64,000 nt of DNA from Cinclus cinclus (GCF_963662255.1 NC_085050.1:2015694-2079693), one strand, 5' to 3'; counted from the stretch's first letter, positions 15,454 to 27,537 are shown. Notes: a model not told the origin generated them from the sequence alone. Made by a program: numbers and translations.

Positions 15454-18400
15454 TCAGTCCGCTACGTCGATTTCCTCCTCCGAGAGCTCGGCGGGCTCTG
15501 TGGTCCCGGTGCCGGTGCCGGGGGACCCCGGGGGCTCGGGCAGCCCCGCCAGCTGCTGCAGGGCGGCGGGGGGCAGCGCTTGCAGCGAGGCCACGTCCGC
15601 CCGCAGCTCCTCCAGGTCCCGCTTGAGCTTGGCGCGGCGGTTCTGAAACCAGGTGATGACCTGGGCGGCGGAGAGCGCCAGCCGCGCCGCCAGCGCGTCC
15701 CGGTCCACCGGGGAGAGGTAGCGCTGCCGCCGGAATCGCTGCTCCAGCTCCCGCAGCTGCTGCGCCGTGAACGCGGTCCGGGACTTGCGACGCTTCCTGC
15801 AGGGAGGGCGCGGGCCCGAGGCGCCCGGCGGGGACGGACCTGCGGAGACAGCGGGATTAGGGTGCGGAGAACGGGGAGCATCACCGGGACCCGCCCCGGG
15901 GAACGGCCCCCGGGCGCCCGGCTGTGAAGTGCCAGCGGGGGCAGGAATCGCACCCCCAGTAACGGGCCCGGGACCCGCAGCGGCACCCGGATACTCGGCG
16001 GGGAGCGGCTTGTGGGGCAGGGTACCGGCGCCGGGACGCGGAAAGCATCGGCATCGCCGAACGGCGCAGAGCACCGCGGGCCTCGACCTGCGGTGGCGGC
16101 GGCGTCAGGTCAAAGACACCGGTACGCGCACCGGGACCCACCCCGAGCACTGCGGGTTCCGACCTGTAGGCACAGCAGCGCCAGGGCACCGGTAACCCAC
16201 ACCGGCCCCGCCGAGCCGCGCCGAGCACTGCGAGTGGGTCCCGGCCCCGCTGACTCCCGGTCGAACGGAGACAAACCGGCCCACATCGAACAGAACGCAG
16301 ACGAGCCATACGAAACCGAGCCGTGCCCAACCGAACCGAGCAAACCAAAACCGCGTCTGGCGCCGGAAGCCGGGACTCATCGTTCTACAGCGGTCCCGGT
16401 CGTGTCGGAGTCGCCCCCGCTGCGACCGGGGCTGAGAGACACGTGTGTCGCCGGCGGCTTCTCCGGGACCCCGGAACGAAGCCGCGACCCTGGGCGGAGA
16501 AACGGGATCCTCCTTCTTCTCCCCGATTCCAGGAGACCCGAGACCGTGCTGGTCCCCGCATTTGATCCCGGTGCCGCTCCCGGCCCCGGTGCGGTCGCTG
16601 CTGCCCCTAGCGACGTAGAGAACCCCCGGCGAGACGCTGATCGCCACCCCGGGCACGGCTCCACGCCGCCGGCGGGATCCCGATCGCGGTCCCGGTCTCT
16701 TTCCCGCTCCGGTCTCCGGTCCGTTCCTGCCCCGCCGCTGCGGCGGCACCGACCCGCGGCCTCTCCATAACGCGGCTCACTCGGGCCGTGCATCCTTCAG
16801 CTATAGCGGTGGCTCCCGGGGTCTCTCGCAGCGCGGACTCCACTCCTTGCTCGGTAGAGGAGCCCCGGGTGGTCCCGGCTGAGTCCGTGGGTCCGTCCCG
16901 GTAGCACGGCTTTACCGCGGTTACGAGAATCCGATCGATGCCGTGCTCGTCCGTCACTCCAGTAACGGGATTTCCCCTCCGCTCTCGGAGCCGCGAGCGG
17001 CCCCGTTTCTGTCCGTCCGTCCATCCCGGTAACGGGGATTTACCCCCGCTCAGGGAGCCCTGATCGCTCCGTTGTCAGTCCGTCCTTCCGTCGCGATGAA
17101 GAGGCGTTTTCGTTCATCACGGAAGCTCTGGGCTGTCCCGGCTGTCGGTGGATCTACCCGGCAACGAGGTTTTACCTGAATTACCGGCACCTCCATCTGT
17201 TCTCCGGTTCATTCCGCCGCTACCCGCGCCCGGTTAGGGACCGGGTTTTGTTAATTCCGAGAGCCCCGCTCGGCAATGTCCGTCTGTCCGGCCAGTACCG
17301 GAGCTTTACCCCCTCTCCTGGAGCCCCGATCGCTCCCACGTTTGTCCGGCCGGCAGCGGGGTTTTTCGTTCATTTTTTATTAGTCCGTGTCTGTCCATCT
17401 GTCCGGCCGGTAACGGGAATTTACCCCCGCCCCGGGAACCGCTGTCGTTCCGATTTTTGACGTCTGATCGGCCGGTAACGTTTTTTTTTTCGTTGTTTTT
17501 TTCGATCCCTTTTCTGTCGATCTGCCCATCGGGTAATGGGCCTTTTTACCATAATTCCGGGAGCCCCGATCTGCTCCGTTTCTGCCTGTTTGTCCATCCC
17601 GGAAAAGGGAATTTTTTCGCCCCCGTTCATGTCCGTCTGTCCACCCGGTAATGAGATATTTTCGTTCACTTATTTCGTTCCTTGCCATGTCCGTAGGTCA
17701 GATAACAAGGGTTTTTACCTTAAAATCGGGCGCCCGAGACGTCCCCGTTCTGTTCGTCTGTCCGCCCGCTAACGGGTTGGTTTATTCGTTAATCACGGGA
17801 GCCCCGCTCTGTCTGTCCGTCTGTCTGCCCGCTATGGTGGGTTCCTTAATTAACAGAACACCTCTCCGTAATTAGGGATTTTTCCCCACTCCCCCCGCCA
17901 TTAATTACCGGAGTCTGGCTTCATCCTCCTTCATCTGTCCGGTCGGTAACGAAGGTTCGGTTACTCACCGGAGGGCTGATCTAGCGGTCCGTGTCCGTCT
18001 GTCCGAATGCTTTTTCGTTACCGGCGTGAATCGCGTTGTGCCCAACCGTATCCATTAATTACCGGCATGCTGTTCTGCCGTGCCTGTCGGTCTGTCTGTC
18101 CAGGTAATTTTTTTTTTTTGGTTGGTTGGTTTTTTTTTTTTTCACGTTAGTCACGGAGACCCTATCTGTCTGTGTCGGTAAGGGACAGTGATTGTTTTTC
18201 TGCGTTAATTGCGCCTTTTTCGGTCTGTCCGTGTCGATCTGTCTGTCCCGGTAACGGTTTTATTAATTCCCGGCGAAGCCGTGCTTTGCCTGTCCGTGTG
18301 TCCATCCGTGTAAGAGATTTTCCGTTCATCCCGGAGTCACGATCTGTCCGTCCGTGTCCGTCTTTCCAACCCAGTAACGGATTATTTCGTTCCCGGAGGC

Positions 18401-19360
18401 GCCGCGCTGTCTGTCGGTGTCCGCCCGTCCTGCCGGTTCGGCCGAGCCCGGGACGTGCGGCATCGGTTCGTCCCCGTCCGTGAGCGGCCGTCGGACCCTG
18501 CCGGTACCGGGCTGCTCTGTCAGGCCAAGCTCCGGACGGAGTCGCCGTCCCCGCTGAGGGTCGGGGCCGGTACCGGGTTTCCGTTGCCGGCGGGCCCGAT
18601 CCGCCGCTCGGCCCCCGCGCTCGGTCACGGTCACGGTCACGACTCGGCGGCGCCGATCCACCTCCCGGTCCCGTGGTTCCCAGTAAAGCTGCCGGCCCCG
18701 ACGCGGCCGCTTCTGCCGGAGCTCCGGTGCCACCAGAGCCTGGGCTCGCTCCGGTTCCCTGTGTCTGGCCCCGGGACTTCTCCCTCCCTTCGGACCGAGG
18801 CTGCCGCCTGTTTCCGATGTCCCGGCCGAACACCGGCGGCTTCTCGGGCCTCCCAGCCGCGCTCGCCGCTCTGGGACAAGGAGGAAACTTCCCCGGACGG
18901 GAGACGAGGGACGTCCCTGGCCGCGCCACGGCCTCCCCACCACCCTCCATCCCCGCCACCTGCCCGGTGCCCGGTTCCCGATGCCCACCCCGCTCCCGGC
19001 GGAATCCCCCCGCCCCGGCAGCCCCCCGTCCCCGGTACCTCCGGCCGCCTGCAGCATTCCCAGCTCCAGCCCCTGAAAGGTTTTACTGGCGAGTTCCTCC
19101 AGCGCCCAGAGCGGCGAGGCCGGGGCGCAGCCGCCGCCGCCGCCGCGGGGCCCTGTCGGGGCGGGGGGGGCGGCGGGACCGGTCCCGGTCCCGGGGGGGC
19201 TCCCGCCGCGGGGGCGCCCCAGGATGTCCTCGATGCCGAAAGGGGTCAGCGGTTTTGTGGTGTTGGCGGGGGGCGGGAGCCGGTCCAGGGGGCTCCGCCG
19301 GTGGCCGCCAACCGCGGCGGGCAGCGGGGGGGAACCGGCCGCCTCCCCCGCCGAGGTCAT
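15454..19360 (-). CDS. LBX2: Ladybird homeobox transcription factor LBX2
   Basis: Two coding exons (minus strand): 19360-19039 and 15839-15454, 235 residues. The donor GTACCGGG and the acceptor at 15842-15840 are both phase 1. The N-terminus has the family blocks RRSPLDRLPPPANTTKPLTP and the Groucho-binding eh1-like FGIEDIL, and exon 1 ends with LEELASKTFQGLELGMLQAA, shared with LBX1. The homeodomain spans about residues 124-183, with recognition helix AQVITWFQNRRAKLKRD, and is followed by the LBX-type helix DLEELRADVASLQ. The C-terminus ends in an acidic EEEIDVAD. LBX factors act in the nucleus in muscle precursor, neural and urogenital development. LBX2 rather than LBX1 is called from the divergent, GC-driven sequence (QQLRELEQRFRRQRYLSP) and its place between TTC31 and PCGF1. 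A second acceptor at 15799 would give the wrong phase. The 3.2 kb intron holds a satellite. Confidence 0.95.
16800..18460. repeat. Degenerate tandem satellite filling the LBX2 intron
   Basis: About 1.7 kb consists of imperfect copies of a 60-125 bp unit. Each contains, in order, a core like CCGGTAACGGG, a short T-rich run, TTAATTACCGG or TTCATTCCGG, GGAGCCCCGATC, and a run of GTCCGTCTGTCC. Cores are visible near 16963, 17031, 17411, 17476, 17532, 17648, 17771, 17948, 18251 and 18372, among others. The array has no long open frame and no transposase or reverse transcriptase signature. The remainder of the intron (15840-16800, 18460-19038) is CpG-rich single-copy-like sequence in which I see nothing else. 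Confidence 0.7.
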
Positions 19361-20300
19361 GCCGGGACCGGGACCCGCGCCGGGACCGGGACCCGCCGCC
19401 GCCGCCCCCCCCCCCCCAGCCCCGCGATTCCCGTTCCACCGCCTTAAAGCCCCGGGATACCGGGAGGAGGAGGAGGAGGAGCCACCGACGCCCCCCCTGT
19501 CGAGGGGGGGGACCGACCCCTCTCCGCCACTACCGGGGCGCAGGCCCGCGCCTCCCCCCTGTTGTCTCCCCCATTTTAACCCACCCCAGTGCATTCCCCC
19601 TCCTCCTCTGCTCCCTCCTCATCCTCACCGAGGCCCTATACCCTCATCCAAAAATTTATTGGCTCTTTTGCTCTAAAATGCCCCATAAAAGCATCGGGGC
19701 CGCGGCTGGGAGTGATTAAGCCCTTTTGGGTGGGTTTTGGGTTTCAGAGCCATAAATTCCGCCCCCCCCCTCCACATTCCCGCTGCCCTTTCCCGGTACA
19801 AATAGCTCCGGGATTTCGGCCGCTCGTAAAAATCCCGGGATGCCGCACACGCAGGTGAGGCCCGGCTGGCGACGCCGCGTCCGGATTATCCGGCTGGTTT
19901 GGGGCTGGGGGATGCCGAATTTGCTCTCCGGAGACTTGATTCGGCAGCCCCACAGCCCCAGTCCCGTCGGGTGTCCCCATGGATATGTCGCTGGGATCGG
20001 GGACATGGTGAGGTCACGGGGGTCACGGCGGTAATGAACCTGCGGACGGTGCCGGGGGAGGGGGGGCCGGTGGGAGCACACGGAGCCGGGTTGGGGGAGC
20101 AGGTGCAGGGGGATCCGGCAGCGCCGATGCCAGGATTATGGAAGTGGGGAGGGGGCGGGAGGGAAAGGGCGGGGTGGGGGGGGGATTTTTCCAATCTTGC
20201 TGACAAAGGCAGAACGCGATCTCCCGGCTGGAAATCGGAGTTTGACAAATTCAACCTTGAAATTTCCCAGCAGCCGGAGCAATTAAAGGCCGGCGGGTGG
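19361..20300. promoter_or_regulatory. LBX2 upstream region with an AT-rich candidate element
   Basis: The CpG-rich 5' flank of LBX2 contains a CCAAT box on the minus strand (ATTGG at 19658-19662), within AT-richer sequence at 19645-19850. A second AT-rich block at about 20185-20293 includes GCTGACAAAGGC (SOX/TCF-like CAAAG) and TTTGACAAATTCAACC, then CAATTAAAGG. There are no coding features. Confidence 0.4.
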
Positions 20301-21541
20301 GGGGGGGTGGGGAGGGGGCTCGGTTTAGGAGAGGGACACGGGGCCCCTCGCACGGCGGCGTGCCGGGCACAGCGGCGTTTGCACGGATTCCTCGCACGCG
20401 GCTTTTGTCCTCTCCGCAGGGCGCGGGGAGATGGCGGAGCTGCCGTGGCCGCACGTGCCGCCGGCTCTCACCGGGGAATGGAGCCCATCCCGGGATGCAA
20501 GCGATCTGGGACCCCCTCTCCCACCCTCCCACGGGAGCTGCCAGTGCTCCTGCACTCGGATGGACCCCTGTGAGCCCAGTCCCTTCCAGCAGCACCCCTG
20601 CCATGAGGCCACCGTGCCGGCCACGAGGCCCTGGGCAGTCCCGGTGAGCAGGGAATGGGGGTCGCAGCCGTTCCCAGGAGCCCCAACCCTTCCTGGGGAT
20701 CCCAGCCCCATGGGGAGGCCGTGGTCTCGGTCCTGGCTTAATGCTCTGGGACACACACACTGGGAAATCTCTTCTTGGGGTGATTCCATGTTCTTGTGGT
20801 GATGGGGAATTGCGGCCGCCCACCCGCTGAGCAAACCCCTCTGGAACGCTCCGGCTCCTCCGGGGCCAGCGGGATCTCGGCAGCGACTCCTGGGCTAGGG
20901 ATGTGGGAGGGCTCTCACCGGGCTGTGATACGGGAATCTACAGGAACCCGGCAGATCTCCAGCGGTGGTGCTCACCCTGATGGATGGGATGTCACCCTCA
21001 CCCCATTGCCCCCCCTCTCATCCAGCCCCCCATTATCCCCACCCGTTGCTCTTCAGCAGTTGTGGTGAATCCCCGGGCCCAGGGATGTTCCCAGATCATG
21101 GTGCTGGCACCTCCTTCCTTCCCTTAGTTGCCACTCGTGCCCCGAGGTGGCCAGTGTGACATTGTCGGGGTGGGCTGAGCCCCCCACACCCTGCCCGACC
21201 CCTCCGGCTTCCCCCCGGTGTGGGAAGTGGCGGCTCCAGCTGCCGGGAAGACAGGATGGGAAACGCTTTTTACCCCAAACCAGGGTGGGAACAAAACGAG
21301 CCCTCGGGGGTTTTGCAGGAACACTGGAGCTTCCTGCGGATCCGGGACAGTGCCCGGCGCTGGGCGGGTGCCCGTGGCCCGAGGGGACACCCTGTGTGGC
21401 ACTGACAGCCTCCGCCTTTGTCTCACTCCTCCACCCCGGGGAGTCTCTGGAGGGGTCCTGGAGGTCTGGGACCTCGGCTCCCAGCCACTTCCCAGCCCCT
21501 CACGCCCCATCCCCGCCAGGAGCAGCACCGGGGCACACGCG

Positions 21542-21575
<34 letters not shown>

Positions 21576-21940
21576 CGCGAGTGTCCACGTGTGAGAGGGG
21601 ATGTGTGTGCACGAGGATGTGATCCACGTGTGAGGGGCAGTGAGGGGCTGTTGGTGCTGGAGCTGGGGCTGCTGCCGTGTCCCCCCACCCAGCATCCCTC
21701 ATCTTGGGGGGGCTGCCGTGTCTCCAAGCACCGGCAGCTCCGGGTATTCCCCCACCCGGTGCCGCACACCTCCGCCAGCTGCCGGGAGTGGAGTGCCAGG
21801 CACGGGGTGCTGGGGTGCCAGGACCGCTGTGCCAAGGGTCCGGGAGCGTGGTGTCAGGAGTAGGGTGCTGGGGTGCTAGCTCAATGCCGGGGATGACACA
21901 ATTCGGGGTGCGGTGCCTCCGTAACTCGCCTCCCCCGCCC
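20301..21940. other. Non-coding gap between LBX2 and PCGF1, left part
   Basis: No gene is recognised. The sequence is CCC/GGGA-rich with accidental open frames and no splice-supported coding pattern. A dinucleotide TG repeat lies at 21547-21574. Confidence 0.5.
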
Positions 21941-21944
21941 CGCG

Positions 21945-22115
21945 CCGCCGTGATCCATTATTTATCGGCTTCATCCCAATATTGAGCCGCAGCGCTCCGT
22001 AACGCGATTAGGGCCGCGGCCCCGCGCGGCCCCGGCACATGGAAATCGCTGGCAAATGAATTTTCCTTTAATAAGGGAACAGCTCGGTGCGGAATTAAAG
22101 TGTAAGGAGCGGCGG
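21945..22115. promoter_or_regulatory. Candidate conserved enhancer block
   Basis: A compact AT-rich island in a GC-rich desert. Visible words include CCATTATTTATCGGCTTCAT, the palindrome CAATATTG (21977-21984), GCGATTAGG, GGCAAATGAATTTTCCTTTA and GGAATTAAAGTG. The mixture of octamer-like, TAAT and ATTA cores without any frame or repeat structure is the usual look of a deeply conserved developmental enhancer. It lies 2.6 kb upstream of LBX2. Confidence 0.45.
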
Positions 22116-22164
22116 CAGCGCCGGGGGGGTGCCGGGAGCCCCCACGCGCCGGGGGACGGGACCC

Positions 22165-22355
22165 CAGCAATTACTGGCAATAAATCCTGACCCTGTGGTG
22201 GGCTGGGACCCCAGCAAAGCCGGGAATAATGGGATTACACCTGGCTCCGGTGAATGGGGATGGATGTGTCGGGAGTCAGGGGAGCCAGGGGAGACGGGGA
22301 TCCCTCCCTGGAGCTGTTGGCAAATCATCGATTCATTAACACGAGCAGCATCGCC
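22165..22355. promoter_or_regulatory. Candidate regulatory block (TAAT and CAAT cores)
   Basis: This continues the AT-rich stretch after a GC gap. It contains CAGCAATTACTGGCAATAAA, GGGAATAATGGGATTACACC and GGCAAATCATCGATTCATTA (with ATCGAT). ATTAC, TAAT and CAAT cores are clustered. There is no coding potential. Confidence 0.38.
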
Positions 22356-25260
22356 CCCCGGGCTCCGGGGGAGGGCTGAGCAGAACCACGGCACGGGGGG
22401 AGCATGGGGGAACGGGATGGGGTTGGGGTGGAGACTGGGATATGGGCATGGGGACAGTGCAGAACTACGGACACACGGGGCCCTGCACATGTCTCCAGTG
22501 CCCCCACACCCGTGTCTGTTTGTGTGGGCACAACCTCCCCCGCAGGCTCCTCGTAGCCGTGGGTGGGGGCACAGCTGTGTGCAGGCGTGTGCAGGTGTGC
22601 AGAGGAGTGTGCAGGTGTGTGTAGTTGTGTCTAGGTGTGCACGGAGGGTTCACGGACACACCAGCTCACATCCAGCGCCGCCACACGCGTGTGCAGGCAT
22701 GAATGCCAGTGCCAAGGACCGGCCAGGGTCAGCGGGTCTCACCAGCCCCGGCCCCAGCTGCCGCACACTCCCGGAATCCCCTGCTCGCTCCGGGGCCTCC
22801 ATTTGTGCCTGGGCCAAACTCCAGCCAAATGGGCCGTGGGCGGGGGGGGGGGGGGTTGCATTTCAAAGGCTCCTGCTGCAGCAAACGCCGCTGCCCCCCC
22901 GCCGGGCTCTCGGCCGCCCACGCCCCCTGACCCCCACACGGCACGGCCGGGATGGGGGGCACTCCCCGTCCCCTGCCCCAGCAGAGGGACCCGCTGGGAC
23001 CCCCCCCTGGGGTCGGGGTCCGTCCAGAGTTGACCTGCGGCTGTGGTGGGCGGGAGCAGGCTGGGCTGTTGGGATGTGGGATCCCCAGTCCGCCGTGGGG
23101 CAGAGCCGTGGCGCGGGGCCGTGTGCCCTCTGCCCAGAGAGCGGGGGTCTCCGTACTGGGAGAAGGGGGGCAGCAACCGGGATGGGGCGGCTGGAGAGGG
23201 TGGGGGGCTCCGAATGCCTCCGGTGGGTGCCCGGCGTGGGGCACCCCGAGCCTCCCCGTGGCACCGGGACCCCTGGGAGACCTGCTGTGAGCAGCGGGAC
23301 GGTGAAGGGTGCCGCGGCGGGGCCGAGGCGGCGGCGGGGCCATGAGGATTCAATTAGGGCTGAGCGCGGGGGACTCGGCTCGGAAATGGCCCGTCTGGGC
23401 GTTGACAGCCCGGCCCCCGCCCAAGATGAACGACCCCCGGATTAAAGCGCAGAGGGGTGACAGGGGCACCTGAGCAGGGAGGGGGCTGGGGCGGCTGCGG
23501 GGGGTGGGACCCCGCCTTTGGCACGGCCACGGGGCCACTGAATAGCCGGGAGGGGGTCCCCAATGAGGGGACCTGGCTGGGGACGCCTCGAGCACAGTGT
23601 GCCCACAGCCCCTCACTGCCGCAGTGGTGGCAGCAGAATGGGGGCAGCGCGGGGGTCCTACGGGACTCTGCCATGCGTAGGATTGAAGGCGGGGGGGGAG
23701 CACACGCCCCTGTCATCCCGCAGGACCCCGAGGGGGCCCGTCCGTCGCTGCGAGCACGGCGCAGGGCTCGGGGGATCGATGGCCGCGCGGGTCACCGCTG
23801 CCATTAACCCCGGCGAGGCAGCGCCCCGAGGTTAATTAAAAAGTGAAGTGCAACGAAACGCGGCGGCGGCGGGGGGTGACAGCGGTGATGGGGCCTGACA
23901 GCAGCGGGGGTGACAGCGGCAGGGAATGGTGGGGGTGGCACTTGTACGGGCAGCGGGCACGGTGGGTGCTGCAGGGGACATTGTCGAGCGCAGCCGGCAG
24001 CAGGGGCTGTCACACCGGGAATGGGGGTGAGGGACAGTGGGGGGGCAGGTGGCACCCGGAGTGTCCCCGTGTCACACGTGCTGCCTGGCAGACCCGGGTA
24101 GGAGGAAGAAGAGGCGTCGCAGAGGAAGCCCCATCCTTCCTCCTCCTCCCACCCCAGCGCTATTCTTAGCCCCGGTCTGTCCTGCATCCTCCCTGCCTGG
24201 CGGGGTCCGGCCCTGCGCCCCACGGGAGTTTCGGGGTGGGACAACAGAGGGACCTCAAGTGGGGACATCCCCATGGGGACCCCGTCCCTCTCCGGGCCTC
24301 GCTCCCCGCCCCCCAGCCACCACCGTAACTTTAGACCCGACAGCTGCTCCGTGCCGGCCGCCTGCAGTCCCCACGGGCCCCGCAGTCCCCATGGCCCCCA
24401 TGACACATCCCCCATGGCACGACAACACTGGGTGTCCCCATTTCCGAGGGGTTGGAAGGGGGGGGTCTCTGCTCTCCTGAAGCTGGGGCAAGAAGAGGGA
24501 GATGATGCCCACCTTGCTGTGGGGAGAGGGGATGGCACATGGCGTCCTCTGGATGCGGGCAGGGAGGTGGCACATGGCACCCATCCCGGAACGGGAAGCG
24601 TGATGACTGTGTCACCCCCATCACAGAGACCTCGGGGCCATTGCCTGTCCCTGGGTCTCGAGGACATGTCTCTGGGTTTAGGGATCAGGGGACAGAACCC
24701 CATCGGGTTTGGGGACTGAGAATGGCCCTGGCTGGGGAAGGGGCTGCGCGGTGCCCGTGGTGACTGAGCCCGTGGTGACCCCGCGTGGCGGGACCCTCGC
24801 GGTGAGGCGGGCACGGCGGGGTCAGCGGCGCATTCCTGCTCCCGCGGGGCGATCCGGTTACCGGCCGGCCCAGCCCCGGCCCCGGCCCCGGCCCCGCCAT
24901 TAATCTTCCCGGGTGTCCTTTGGAATTTGCCGCTCAAGGCCCCGGGGGGTGTGGGGGTCCGGGGGGTGTAGGAAGAGCGGGGGGGATGGATGGTGATGCG
25001 GATGGGATGAGCTGGAGATGGGGATACAATGGGGATCTAGATACAATGGGGATGGGATGGACACAGGGATGGGGATGGAGATGGGTTGAGATGGAGATGG
25101 GGAGGGAACAGACCACGGTTCACCCCTCCAGGAGCACCCCCTTCTCGTGCTGGGCTCCCCCACTTCTCTCCAGCCCCTGTCCCACGGCAGGAGCCCAGTG
25201 CTGGCATCAGAGCTGTGAGATGATGGCGGCAGGTCCCCTCCCTGCAGGTCTCCTCCCTGC
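22356..25260. other. Gene-poor stretch with small AT-rich blocks
   Basis: No gene is recognised. Three short blocks stand out: about 23340-23455 (GGATTCAATTAGGG, CCCGGATTAAAGCGC), about 23795-23870 (CCATTAACC, GGTTAATTAAAAAGTGAAG) and about 24895-24950 (CCATTAATCTTCCCGG). Each resembles a homeodomain-site cluster. At 24980-25105 the sequence is GGGATGGA-rich low complexity. The rest is GC-rich without signal. Confidence 0.4.
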
Positions 25261-25261
25261 C

Positions 25262-25340
25262 AGGATCACGTGCAATTATCCAGCAGACGGAGACGCGGCG
25301 TTGCAATAACCCACCCAATTGTTTTAGGGATCAGGGGACC
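25262..25340. promoter_or_regulatory. Candidate regulatory block with E-box and CAAT cores
   Basis: The block contains ATCACGTGCAATTATCC (a CACGTG E-box beside AATTA), GTTGCAATAACC and CCAATTGTTTTAGGG. It is about 80 bp long and AT-rich relative to both flanks. Confidence 0.33.
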
Positions 25341-26184
25341 GGTGGGCGATAGCCGTGGCAGAAACCCCCCTCCCCCCGGTTGGAGAGGGGCTCTGGGGAC
25401 ATTCCCCAGCCTCTTCTCCACCGTGGCACCTCGGCATCCACACCGACACGGCCGTGACAGGGGCTCAGACCTGCCTGGTACAGCCGAGACCCCCTGTACT
25501 GGGATCTGAGCAGAGTTTGGGGGCTTGAGCTGCTCCTGGGGCGCCAGCTGTATCCCTGCCCATGGAGAGGGGGCCGGGAGCGCTGTCCTGCTGGCAACGG
25601 AGCCGCCGGCCCCATGGGATGAAGGGTTTCCTGCGAGGAAGGTGGGACAGGGAGGGAAAGACAATAAACCCCAGGAAATGCTGGGAATAGCAGAGGGAAC
25701 AGCCGTGCCGTCAGCGCTGGGCCTGGACGGAAGCCTCGGGGCGCTGGGGGCAGCCAGACAGGAGTGGAGGGACCATCCAAAGCCCTGGCACATCAACTGG
25801 GCTGTCGTGGGCACTTCCATGTGTGATTTGCCCCAAATCCTAACCCTGGGGTTATCCACATCCCATTATACCATCAGGAGTCAGTAGGGATGGGGTATCC
25901 ATGGGGAAGGGACCACTGTGATGTCCATCCTGATGGTCCCACAGGGGTTCAGTGAGTCCTTGCCCTGCCCTGGCAGGTCCCAATTGAAGGTGGGCTCAGT
26001 GGGAGCCCCTTGTCAGGCTGTGGCCCTGGGCATGCAGACGTTGAACCCCTGAGTTGGGTAATTTATGGCTGGGAAGCACCGGCACAGAGGGGTTGGGACA
26101 AACCTGCCAGGAAACACTGACTTCAAAGGGTGGAACAATGGCGGGATGGCGAGCGCCACTGCGTTGGGACACACAGGGCACTGG

Positions 26185-26410
26185 GGGCCCTGGGGTGGCA
26201 CTGGCACCCACACCACTGCACTGGCACCCACACTCTGGCACCAACATCCACACCGTGGCATTGACATCCACTTTGTGGCACCAGGACTCACATTGTGGCA
26301 CTGGGATCCACGCCACAGCACCAGGACCCATACCATGGCACTGGCTCCATGACACTGTCACTGGTTTGCTGTGACAGCACGGCACTTGCATCCATGTTGG
26401 GGCACCTGCA
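26185..26410. repeat. Minisatellite, unit about 20-24 bp
   Basis: Imperfect tandem copies of a unit close to GTGGCACTGGCATCCACAC. Neighbouring copies differ by one to five bases, as in TCTGGCACCAACATCCACAC and CGTGGCATTGACATCCAC. Confidence 0.65.
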
Positions 26411-27254
26411 CCAGCCTGGCCCCGGGGACCAGGCTGCCATCCCCCAGAGCACCCAGACCTGCCCTCTGTGCCCACCTGTACCCCATGTGTGCATTCCCTG
26501 TGCATTCCATGTCCCATCCTATATCCCATGTCCCCATCCCATGTCCCACCCATGCAGAACCACAGGCACTGGAGCCTCCTCCTCACATTCCCATCTCTCT
26601 GATTCCGGTGGGGCGTGCCAGGGCCTTGGCCCTGCAGTGCATCCCCCCACCCGTGTGGACACGCAGGATGCCTGGAGGGCAGGGGGTGGGGGGGGGGGGG
26701 GCTGCAGCCACCGGACAAAGGCTTGGAGGAAACTCTGGCCAGCCAAAATAAACCGGGAGATGTGAAGGGGTTGCCTTGATCGCGCTCCTACGGCCCCACT
26801 ACTCCTCGCACCCGTGCCAAGAGGGGCTGGTGGCGCTCGGTGCCCCTTTCACTGGGCACATTCGCCCTGTCACCACCCAGCAGCTCAGACTGGGTGTCCA
26901 GGGAACCGGGCAGTCCGGAAACGCTGGTGGCAGGGTTGGACGCCACGGCTTGGTGCCACAAGTGCTCCCATCACCAGCATGGCTACTCTGAGCAATCCCT
27001 GGGGTCCTCCAGGTGGCTGCAGCGGGTGTTGGGGTCCCGGGGGCGGCACTTTCCCAGGCCCTGCTGTGACCCCTCTGTCCGCAGGAAGGTGCCCACCCCC
27101 CGGCCCCCCTTCCCATGCCGGCGGGCATCCCGGTGCCAGCGCCGGTGCCCACATCCTCAGGAAGCAGGCAGGAAGCACAGGCCCAGGGAGGGCAGTGGAG
27201 GTGAGGAGGGCACAGGGAGGGCTTGGAGGGAGCTCAGCGTGGGCCCGTCAGAAC

Positions 27255-27355
27255 CCCCTGCGTCATTTAGAGTCACTCAGGCGGTGACAGAAATTAAATT
27301 GCGTTTGGATTTTCTCATCAGCCTCATCCCGGCACTTTGTTACAGGGAAGGTCCC
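27255..27355. promoter_or_regulatory. Candidate conserved enhancer block
   Basis: An AT-rich island containing TGCGTCATTTAGAGTCACTC (AP-1-like TGAGTCA-related words), GACAGAAATTAAATTGCG, TTTGGATTTTCTCATCAGCC and ACTTTGTTACAGGG. It is flanked by GC-rich repeats and has no open frame with splice support. Confidence 0.38.
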
Positions 27356-27444
27356 TGCGCTGGTGCGATGGCTCATTCCCGTTGTGACAGCTCATTCCCG
27401 TTGTGACAGCCGCGTGCCCGTGCTGCGTGCCACTGGGCATGGAG

Positions 27445-27537
27445 TGGGATGGGATGGGATGGGATGGGATGGGATGGGATGGGATGGGATGGGATGGGAT
27501 GGGATGGGATGGGATGGGATGGGATGGGATGGGATGG
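27445..27537. repeat. Pentanucleotide microsatellite (GGGAT)n
   Basis: About 18 uninterrupted copies of GGGAT. It produces spurious open frames in several phases. Such pure arrays are usually length-polymorphic. Confidence 0.95.

Noticed and set aside
15790..15799. Alternative acceptor CTGCAG|GAAGCG just before the LBX2 homeodomain
   Set aside because: It is a good-looking site but needs phase 2, while exon 1 ends in phase 1; the acceptor ending at 15840 keeps the frame.
20300..24940. Many open frames of 100-440 codons in the LBX2-PCGF1 gap
   Set aside because: They overlap on both strands, start from non-ATG codons in several cases, consist of Pro/Gly/Arg/Ser low complexity and show no domain or splice pattern; typical of stop-poor GC-rich DNA.
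27445..27537. Peptides of repeated GWDGM and IPSHP in several frames
   Set aside because: They are translations of the (GGGAT)n microsatellite.
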